The notes under the pieces: model-generated
Told to the model about the DNA's origin: nothing
What the model saw: only the letters and a program-made list of their open reading frames with translations
Database searches by the model: none
Shown: one piece after another, positions 40,821 to 47,700 of the stretch
Layout: each line of letters opens with the position of its first letter
Position numbering within the stretch: position 1 is the first letter of the stretch
Program-made: the position numbers and the translations under genes
Assembly (NCBI GenBank): GCA_030692685.1
Contig: JAUXZO010000225.1
Coordinates: 1-51,776, forward strand
Source of the DNA: Acidovorax sp.
Lineage (GTDB): Bacteria; Pseudomonadota; Gammaproteobacteria; Burkholderiales; Burkholderiaceae_C
DNA length: 51,776 nucleotides
Direction of reading: 5' to 3'

Positions 40821-41560
40821 GGGGCGGGCGTGGGTGCTGCGGGAGCGGTGGTGCTTGCAGCGCTACCTGCCGCCTGGCGCGCGCGCAGGCGCTCCATCAC
40901 CTTGGCGGCGCGGGCCTTGTCGTTGTCGCCAATGCCTGCATCGGCCAGCTTGCGCTCCAGGGCGCGGTGGCCAAACTCCTGGTCCAGCTGCTCCGCAGCC
41001 GCCATGCGGTCGGCCAGGTCTTCGTGCCGCTTCTTGATGCGCTCCAGCGAATCGCGTGCGCTGGTCAGCTGCGAGCCGGTGGCGCCAATGCTTTCCGAAA
41101 TGCTCTGTGTGGCGCGGTAGACGCTCTCGGTGGTCTTGGCAATGCCAATCTCGCGCTCGTGTTCACGCACTCGGCCTTCGGCGCTGCGGATCAGGTCCTT
41201 CAGGCGCGACACCTGCAGCGCGTAGCTGGCGTGTGCTTGCGTCTGCTCGGTCAGCTCGGCCTCCAGCGCGCCCACGCGGTCGGCCACTTCCAGCGCCAGG
41301 CCTTCGTTGGCCTTGTCCAGCGCCTGCACCGCCATGTCTTCGTGGCGCAGCATGTCGGACTTGATGCGCTCAATGTCGCGCGCCGTCTGCATCTGCTTGG
41401 CCATCACGCCGGTCAACTCGGTCTTGGCCTCGTTGATGCTCGCCTTGGCGTCGATGATTTCTTGTTCATAAATGCGCGTGGCGTTGCCATCGACCACGCT
41501 CTGGCCCAGTTCGCGTGCGCTGCCGCGCAGCAGGGTAACTAGCTTCTTGATGACCGACAT
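40817..41560 (-). CDS. PspA/IM30 family protein (YjfJ-like)
   Basis: 247 residues. The N-terminal amphipathic helix (MSVIKKLVTLLRGSARELGQ) is followed by an almost continuous coiled coil typical of PspA/Vipp1/YjfJ (about 25-215: IYEQEIIDAKASINEAK, then LIRSAEGRVREHEREIG). The Ala/Pro tail is short. PspA-type proteins polymerise on stressed inner membranes. The context with a DUF2170 gene upstream matches Escherichia coli yjfI-yjfJ rather than the classical pspABC operon. There is no pspB, pspC or pspF nearby. Confidence 0.9.
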   Translation of the reverse strand: MSVIKKLVTLLRGSARELGQSVVDGNATRIYEQEIIDAKASINEAKTELTGVMAKQMQTARDIERIKSDMLRHEDMAVQALDKANEGLALEVADRVGALEAELTEQTQAHASYALQVSRLKDLIRSAEGRVREHEREIGIAKTTESVYRATQSISESIGATGSQLTSARDSLERIKKRHEDLADRMAAAEQLDQEFGHRALERKLADAGIGDNDKARAAKVMERLRARQAAGSAASTTAPAAPTPAP

Positions 41561-41650
41561 GATGGTTCTCCTGTCACAGTCGAAAAATCACACAAAGAGA
41601 GAGAAGGGCGGCAACCGCGTGCTTCAACGAAAGAGCTCAGGCAAGGTGCC

Positions 41651-42067
41651 TCAGAGCAGAAACTCGGCCAGAGCGTCCAGCGCATCCAGCGCGTTGTCGC
41701 TCAGCACCGCCACCTCATGCGCCACGTCTTCAGCGCGCGCCGCACGGGCCAGCGCACCCACCAGTACAAAGCGCCCATCCACGCGGCCAAACGCAGACAG
41801 CGGCACGGAGGGGTTCAGGTCCAGCAACGCCTCCATCAGCTCGGCACGCCGCTCGGGGCGCACATCGGCATCGGTCCACAGGTAGCACAGACAGATGACC
41901 TGCATGTCCGAGCAGGTCACAAAGATGGGCAGCTCATCGCGCCCCTCAATGCTGACCTGCACCACCGGCACATCGCCCGCAATGGGCTGCAACTGCACCG
42001 CTGCCCCGCCCATGAGCGCGGAGGTCAGCGTGTCCAGGTTGTTGAGTTGTTCCAGCAAAGTGGGCAC
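41651..42067 (-). CDS. DUF2170 (YjfI-like) protein, first gene of the PspA-flotillin operon
   Basis: 138 residues from GTG 42067, with AAGGAG 5 nt upstream. The sequence shows the DUF2170 pattern: LPIFVTCSDMQVICLCYLW in the middle and LSDNALDALDALAEFLL at the end. In Escherichia coli yjfI precedes the PspA homologue yjfJ, and the same order occurs here with a 90-nt gap. The function is unknown; the link to the PspA-like membrane stress proteins is by conserved gene order. A sigma70-type promoter and operator lie about 60-100 bp upstream. Confidence 0.85.
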   Translation of the reverse strand: MPTLLEQLNNLDTLTSALMGGAAVQLQPIAGDVPVVQVSIEGRDELPIFVTCSDMQVICLCYLWTDADVRPERRAELMEALLDLNPSVPLSAFGRVDGRFVLVGALARAARAEDVAHEVAVLSDNALDALDALAEFLL

Positions 42068-42134
42068 AGCGTCTCCTTCATCACACGGGTGGAACAGGCG
42101 GCCGGGGAAGGTGCGTGTGCCTGCATGGATGGGA

Positions 42135-42163
42135 AGAATACGTGCGCTGACATATCATGTCAA
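42135..42163 (-). promoter_or_regulatory. Sigma70-type promoter of the PspA-flotillin operon
   Basis: On the minus strand, TTGACA (plus-strand 42158-42163), a 17-nt spacer and TATTCT (42135-42140) precede the DUF2170 GTG by about 70 nt. The -35 matches the consensus fully and the -10 closely. No sigma54-type GG/GC promoter, usual for psp operons, is seen. Confidence 0.75.
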
Positions 42164-42170
42164 CGTATTC
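42136..42170. promoter_or_regulatory. Nested palindromic operator overlapping the PspA-flotillin promoter
   Basis: The inner palindrome TGACAT-ATC-ATGTCA (42148-42162) is enclosed by outer arms GAATACGT (42136-42143) and ACGTATTC (42163-42170). The inner site covers the -35 and part of the spacer, so a bound protein would block RNA polymerase. The cognate regulator is unknown. Confidence 0.65.
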
Positions 42171-42297
42171 GTTTGTCACTAATTGCAAGCGCGGTTTGCA
42201 GCTAATGGCGGATGCTGTTTTTTGTATCGTGGTGGTGAGGCTTCGCTGGGTTCCGACCCGCATGAGTGGTGTCAGCACCAAGCCTGCTCGCGCTATT

Positions 42298-42343
42298 AAA
42301 GAACTCTTTAATGTGCGTGATCGGTATGAAAGAACTCTTTAAT
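42298..42343 (+). repeat. Pair of 15-bp direct repeats, AAAGAACTCTTTAAT
   Basis: Exact copies at 42298-42312 and 42329-42343, with start points 31 nt apart (about three helical turns). Each is itself nearly palindromic (AAAG...CTTT). They lie just before an integrase remnant and could be recombinase arm or core sites, or operator repeats. Confidence 0.6.
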
Positions 42344-42354
42344 ACCGAGGCCCA

Positions 42355-42580
42355 AGGTGAGCTTCTATTTCCACTCCAGCGTGCCCCCAGCATTGTGCTG
42401 GGCCTGCGCATGCTCATGCTAACGGCCTGCAGGCCCGGGGAAGTGCGCGGTGCGCGCTGGGTGGAGGTCTACCGCAAGGCGGCGCTGTGGAGCATCCCCG
42501 CAGAGCGCATGAAGATGCGCGAGGAACCCCGCCTCACCTGCCCGCTTAACAGCCCTCAATTGCCGACCCCGACGAACCCC
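42355..42580 (+). pseudogene. Remnant of a P4-type tyrosine integrase
   Basis: The frame encodes LRMLMLTACRPGEVRGARW, then ALWSIPAERMKMREEPRL, the catalytic-domain block around the first arginine of P4-family integrases (usual form LLLTACRPGEVRGARW...IPAERMKM). Everything N-terminal, and the HxxR/Tyr end, is missing, and the sequence after PLNSP is no longer integrase-like. The remnant points away from the tRNA-Arg gene about 2 kb downstream and marks decayed island DNA. Confidence 0.75.
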
Positions 42581-42766
42581 CTCAGTGCGAGGCCTGGCAT
42601 GGCCTGCAGGGCGGTTTTGTACTGCGAGGAAGTGACGGGATTTGACGGGATTTGCTGAAGAAAAGTAGTTGCTAATTTTTCGCCGTAACGTCACATTTAC
42701 GAGAGTCGTGCCTGTGGGCTGACTGGCTTATCAATAAACAAAAAATATCGGTGGAGGGGCAGCGAA

Positions 42767-43924
42767 ATGAACGTGAACGGACAGCAGCATCCCAAAGGGG
42801 AGGCGGATGCAGATGAATCTGGTTGGACCTCAATCGAGGAGATAAAGCGTCAGTGCGAAGAGTTGGGGGAAGTGATGACGGGGATCAAAGACAGTCATTT
42901 GGCTACCGGATTGCTCGCGGAGGAGACAAATGCGCTCTTGGTGAAAGTCCGAGGACAGCTGGAAGAGGCTGCCGCCACCTGCGCTCAAATATCCAGTTCT
43001 CGAGACCGGGCTGAGAAAGAGGGGCAACGCGCGACGGTCCTTCTCGATCAGATGACGGCGACCGGAGATCAGGCCACGACGATCATCCGAAATCTTGAGA
43101 AAGATGCCGTCGCTGCCGCAAAGCATACGAGCACTGCAGAAGCAAACAGCTCGCGGATCAATACGCTCAAGGACACGGCGCAAGAAAACGGCAGTGCGCT
43201 CTCTGCGATGAAGGCGCAGGCAGACTTGGATGCCGCGAGCATCTCCGCCGCAAAAGAGGCGGGGAATGAAGCAGTCCTTCAGCTGAAGGGGCTCGCCGAC
43301 AAAGCGAAGACGGTTCAGAAGGAGCTTGGTGGTTACGAAGCTGAGCTGGAAGGCTTGATTGAGGCTTCAAAAAAGCAGCTGACAACAATCACAGACCTTT
43401 TGCCCGGCGCAACCAGCGCGGGCTTGGCCCATGCTTTTGATCAGCGGCGGCAGTCCTTTCTCAAGCCAAGTACCCGTTGGCAATGGCTATTTGTGGGGTC
43501 TGTCACTTTGCTGGCATTTCTCGCGCTGACAGGGCTGCTTGGCGCCGTTCGTGACGGTGTGCCGTTGAGCTACGACGAACTTCTGAGGCTGTGGTTGGCG
43601 CGATTGCCCATAGCTGGTGCGCTGATTTGGCTAGCCTTGCATTCGAGCCAGGAGTCGGCTCTGGCGAAGCGACTCGAGGAAGACTATGGGTACAAGGCCG
43701 CAATCGCTGCATCGTTCCAAGGATTTCAAAAGATGATGGCAGAGACTACCGTGGACTCTCAGTCAAACACGCCTCTGGCCAAACTGTGCGAAGACACTCT
43801 TGCCACCCTGGCAAGCTCCCCCGGCCGGATCTATGACAAGCACAAGCTGACTGTTTCTCCCAGCGGGGAACTTGCGAGCGCCGCTAAGACAATCACAGAA
43901 GGCCTTGGAGGGCCCAAGAATTGA
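42767..43924 (+). CDS. Coiled-coil membrane protein of unknown function (island gene)
   Basis: 385 residues. Residues about 20-215 are mostly coiled coil with many Ala, Glu, Lys and Thr. Two membrane helices at about 238-260 and 277-293 (FVGSVTLLAFLALTGLL, then LPIAGALIWLALHSS) are followed by a C-terminal segment of about 90 residues with RLEEDYGYKAAIAASFQGFQ. The start has GGAGGGG 9 nt upstream, and a good terminator follows. Base composition is visibly less GC-rich than the neighbours, and the gene sits between an integrase remnant and a tRNA, so it is probably acquired. The topology (long cytoplasmic coiled coil plus hairpin anchor) resembles sensor or effector parts of defence loci, but I recognise no family. 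Confidence 0.75.
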   Translation: MNVNGQQHPKGEADADESGWTSIEEIKRQCEELGEVMTGIKDSHLATGLLAEETNALLVKVRGQLEEAAATCAQISSSRDRAEKEGQRATVLLDQMTATGDQATTIIRNLEKDAVAAAKHTSTAEANSSRINTLKDTAQENGSALSAMKAQADLDAASISAAKEAGNEAVLQLKGLADKAKTVQKELGGYEAELEGLIEASKKQLTTITDLLPGATSAGLAHAFDQRRQSFLKPSTRWQWLFVGSVTLLAFLALTGLLGAVRDGVPLSYDELLRLWLARLPIAGALIWLALHSSQESALAKRLEEDYGYKAAIAASFQGFQKMMAETTVDSQSNTPLAKLCEDTLATLASSPGRIYDKHKLTVSPSGELASAAKTITEGLGGPKN

Positions 43925-43956
43925 TTGGCTGATGGAGGTGCGGTCGCGTTGACAAA

Positions 43957-43995
43957 AAAAGGCCCAGACATCACTGCCGGGGCCTTTCGTTTTTC
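43957..43995 (+). terminator. Rho-independent terminator after the coiled-coil membrane protein gene
   Basis: Stem AAAGGCCC (43958-43965) with GGGCCTTT (43980-43987) around a 14-nt loop, followed by CGTTTTT. Confidence 0.85.
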
Positions 43996-44034
43996 AGCGC
44001 CAGGGAACACGCCCGGCTCGCTTCATCGTGACGC

Positions 44035-44523
44035 TCAGGCCGTCGCCTCCGCCCGCTGCAGCTGCAGCACCTTCACCGGCGTGAGAAACGCATGCCCCGC
44101 AAACGCCCCCAGATCCAGCAGCCCCAGCGCCTCCACTTCGGGCCGCTGATGCGCCTCCGGCCGCTCCAGCGCCACGGCCGACAGGCGCTACCAGATGAAC
44201 TTCATCCGGTAGGCTCGTGGATCATCAGCTTGCCGATCAATGCCCGTGGGCTCCGATGCATGCGTCATCAACGCCATGGCCCGCGTGAGCGCCTCTTCGG
44301 ACTCTGCAAGCGCCTTGTAGGCTTCAAGCCGTGCATAGGACCCATACGCCGCATCGTGGGCGTTTGCATAGCGCTCCGCAGCGTGTGGTGCCCACGTGCC
44401 AAGCGACGTGCGGAGAATCGGCCATCTGGCCTTAGACGCGGAAGGGTCGCAGTGAGATGCGGTATGTGGCTGAGGTGTGTAGCGGTGGCAGGCCCAACCC
44501 ACACACTGCGAAGACCCTACCAC
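44035..44523 (-). pseudogene. Gene remnant with an in-frame amber codon
   Basis: On the minus strand one frame runs from about 44523 to a TGA at 44035 with a single internal stop, TAG at 44188-44190. Before it the protein reads AERYANAHDAAYGSYARLEAYK ... AYRMKFIW in a helical, plausible style. After it, 50 codons continue with coherent sequence (ALERPEAHQRPEVEALGLLD, then GHAFLTPVKVLQL). A TGG-to-TAG change in one gene explains this best. The first 30 residues look non-coding, so the true start is uncertain, perhaps lost. The family is not recognised. Confidence 0.45.
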
Positions 44524-44540
44524 GGGGTTACTTCCTTGAA

Positions 44541-44606
44541 TACTACTTTTTTGATAGCTGTTAGCGCTTATTCAATAAGCGCTAGAGGCCAATTTGATCA
44601 TATATC
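44541..44606 (+). repeat. AGCGCT palindromic dispersed repeat, copy 7, abutting the tRNA-Arg 3' end
   Basis: GATAGCTGTT, then the palindrome AGCGCTTATT-C-AATAAGCGCT (44563-44583), identical to copy 1, then AGAGGCCAATTTGATC. It ends at the encoded CCA of the tRNA, so its hairpin lies directly downstream of the tRNA transcript. Confidence 0.88.
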
Positions 44607-44681
44607 TGGTCCCCTCAGCAGGAATCGAACCTGCATCTAGCGCTTAGGAGGCACTCGTTCTATCCATTGAACTATGAGGAG
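44607..44681 (-). tRNA. tRNA-Arg (anticodon CCT)
   Basis: On the minus strand a full 75-nt cloverleaf can be drawn: acceptor CTCCTCA/TGAGGGG (one T-G pair), D-stem GTTC/GAAC, anticodon stem AGTGC/GCGCT with loop CTCCTAA (anticodon CCT), T-stem GCAGG/CCTGC with loop TTCGATT, discriminator A and encoded CCA. It reads AGG codons. Its 3' end faces the island with the integrase remnant, as expected for an integration site. Confidence 0.96.
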
Positions 44682-44735
44682 CAAGACAGCCGCGCATTGT
44701 AGTGGGCGCACGCACGCCCCTTGGAGTGCGCAGCC

Positions 44736-47700
44736 TCAGTCGTACTTCACCGTGTAGATGATGTCCACCGCACTCTTCTCCCCCGTCTGCCCGCGCAGCG
44801 TGAGGCTGCGGGTGAGGTCGTAAAAAATATACAGCGTGCCCAGCGTGCCGGACAGGCTGCGCTCATACGTCACATACAAATCGGTGGACAGGCGCTTGCC
44901 GAAGGTGAGGGCGGCGGCGGTGGCGTCTTCGCCAGAGCCGGGGCCTTTGACGCCGATTTCATCGAGGCCCAGGCGGCTGGCGATGCCGCCGCCGGGGTTG
45001 TTGCCGCGGCCCAGCAGAGCCAGGGCGGCTTGTTGCAGCACGGCGGCTTCGGCGCCACCGGCGGCCGCATCGCGGCCCAACACCACCCACGAGAGTTTTT
45101 CAGCGTCGGGCAGTTCGGGGTCTGAATACAGCTTGACGCGGGGCGCCTTGGCGCTGCCGGTGACTTGCACGCCAGCACGCACGCTGATGTTGGGGCGCAG
45201 CGCCAGGATGTCGAGCGAGGGGTTGTCGTAGGGGCCGTTGAAGCGGATGAGGCCCGTTTCTACATTCAACGATTGGCCCCAGGCGCGGTAGCGGCCTTCG
45301 TCGGTGCGCACTTCGCCGGTCACGCGTGGCGGGGCTCCGGGCACGGCGCTGCTGCGAATGTCCAGCTCGCCCGTCAGGCGCGTGGTGATGCCGTGGCCGC
45401 TGAGCGCGAAGTCGCGGCCCAGGTTGAGGGTGATGGCGATGTCGGGGGGCTTGGCGGTTTCGGCCTGGGCGGCGACCTGGTTGGCACGGGCGGCGGCCTG
45501 GGCCTTGGCCTGGTCGGCGCTGTCCTTGGCTTTGGACCGCACCACCACGTCCGAGCCCAGGGTGGGCGCGGATTCGTCGGGCAGGATGATGGTGGCGCGG
45601 TCGGTGGTGAGCTTGCCGCGCAGGCTGATCTGGCCTTGCTGCAATTGCGCCTGCACGGTGCCAGAGACGCTGACCTGGCGGTCGGCGCGCACCAGCACTT
45701 GCAGGGCCTTGGCCTCGGCCTGCAGCGACATCGCGATGCCCGACAGGCCCGTGGCTGCGGTGGCGCTGTCGCCCCAGGTGATGCGGCCGGTGCCGGTGAG
45801 CGTGCCGCCGTCTTGCGATGCCGCCGTGCGGTTGCCGCTAAAGCCTGCAATGCGCGCGCTGCTGCCGCGCCCGCCCTGCAGGCGGAACTCCGTGATGTTG
45901 AGCTGGGTGCCCTGCAGCGTGGCGCGCAGGCGGCCGCCTTGCAGATCTACGCCATCTACCACCGAGCGCACGGCCATGTCGTCAGCCCCCAGCGTGCCCG
46001 CCCAGCGCGGTGCCGTGCGGGTGCCTGACAAGGTGGCGCTGGCATCGAGCGTGCCGCGCACGCGCCAGCCGGGGGGCGCCAGGGCAGACCACACGCCCAC
46101 ATCGGGCAGGCGTGCGCGCAGGGTGCCTGCCAGTGGCGCATCGGCGGGCCAAGTGATGGAACTATTGGCGGTGGCGGTGGCGGTGGCGGTGGCGGTGGCG
46201 GTGGCGGTGGCCAGGCGGGTGTTGACGGTGGCGTCAACCTCGCCTGCGCGGTCGCTGGCCCACTGCAGCCGTGCGCGCAGGGCGTCGCCTTCGGCTTCGA
46301 TGGAAATCTCGGCCTGGCGCACGCCTGCGGGGGTGCCTGAAGACGGGCCTGAAGCTGCGGTGGGCGATGTGCTGGCAGGGCTGCCGCCTGGGGCTGCAGC
46401 CGCACTGGCCGCTTTGTCGGATGCCTCGGTGGCGATGGCGGTGACGGCCCCGGCGCCCGTGCCCTGGCCGCTGCTTTGCACGGCGGTGACGGCGGTGGCG
46501 TCACCCGCCAGGATGCGCAGGTCGCCGCTGGCCCGGCGCAGGCTGGCGCTGGCACGCAGGGTGCTGGTGGTGTCTATGTTCCATTGCCCATCCAGCACCA
46601 AACTGGTGGCCAGCCCCATGCGCGCCAGCAGGGGCTGGGCGGGCAGGCCGGGGCTGGCGGTGGTGGCGGTGGCGGTGGTGGTGCCCAGGCCCAGTGCATC
46701 GACCCAGGCCATGGGCAGGCCTTGCAGGGTGCCTTGGGTTTGCACGGTGACTTGCGCGCCGGGGGTGGAACTGCGCACCAGCCGCGCGGGCTGCCAGCGC
46801 AGGGTGACGGTGCCGGGCGCGGGGCCGGTCAGGCGGGCCTGGCCCGCAGAGGTTTGCAGGGTGAGGGCGGTGGCCGTGTTGGCTGCCGTGATGGACAGCG
46901 GCTCTGCCAATTGCAGCGCCCAGGGGCCGGGGCGCTGGGTGTCTTGTGCCTGCAGGCGCAGCTCGGCGATTTGCGCCTGCCATTGCCCGGCGCCGGTCAG
47001 CCCGCCTGACACGCGGGTTTGCAGCGTGGCGCGCAGGGCTTGGGGGGCGGGGGTGCGTGCCTCGCCGTTCAGCACCAGGGTTGCTTGCGCCAAGTTGCCC
47101 GACAGGGTTGCAGTCACCGCGCGCAGCTGCAGGGCTTGCGCGGCGGCCCCGGGTGCTGCGCCGGTGGCAGAGGTGGCAGGGGTGGCAGAGGTGGGTAGGG
47201 TCACATCCAGTTGGGGCGTTGTAAGCGTGGCTTGCAGCTCAAACTGGTCTTTGCTTGCGGGCAGGGTTTTGCCATCACCCGCTGCCTGCAGTTGTTGGGC
47301 GGCGGTTTGCCAGCCGCCCTTCCAGCGGGTGGTCAGCTGTGCCGCGCCCTTGGCGGTGGCGCCTTGTAGCGCGCGCTGCACATCGGCACCCACAAAGGGC
47401 AGGGTGGTCAGCCAGGTCAGCGTGCGGTCAGCGTCGCCCCATTGCACCTGCAGCTCGCCCGCACCGGTCTGCGGTGAGATTTGCCCGTTGGCCCGCGCGG
47501 TGGCGCCCGGCACGGTCAATGCCAGTTGCCCCTGGGCCGACTGCGTGCCCAGCGCCACGCGCAGTTGGGTGGCTTCTACCCGCGCTTGCAGGGCGTCGAG
47601 CAGCAGACCGTCTAGCTGCAAAGTGCCGCCCGTTTGGTTGGCCGACGGCGCTTGCCAGCTGCCCTGCGCGGTCAGGGTGTTGATGCGCAGCGGGGCGGTG

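Noticed and set aside
40817..42067. Classical psp operon
   Set aside because: There is no PspB, PspC or PspF and no sigma54 promoter. The DUF2170-PspA order matches the yjfI-yjfJ type instead.
42355..42658. Functional integrase gene
   Set aside because: Only the block around the first catalytic arginine is present. The N-terminal domains and the HxxR and tyrosine region are missing.
43925..44149. 74-codon plus-strand frame after the coiled-coil membrane protein gene
   Set aside because: It begins inside the terminator of the preceding gene, and the opposite strand carries a more coherent coding remnant.
44607..44681. Duplicated tRNA 3' end (attachment-site copy) within the island
   Set aside because: I looked through 42.1-44.6 kb for a second copy of the T-arm and acceptor sequence and saw none, so no attachment-site pair is claimed.
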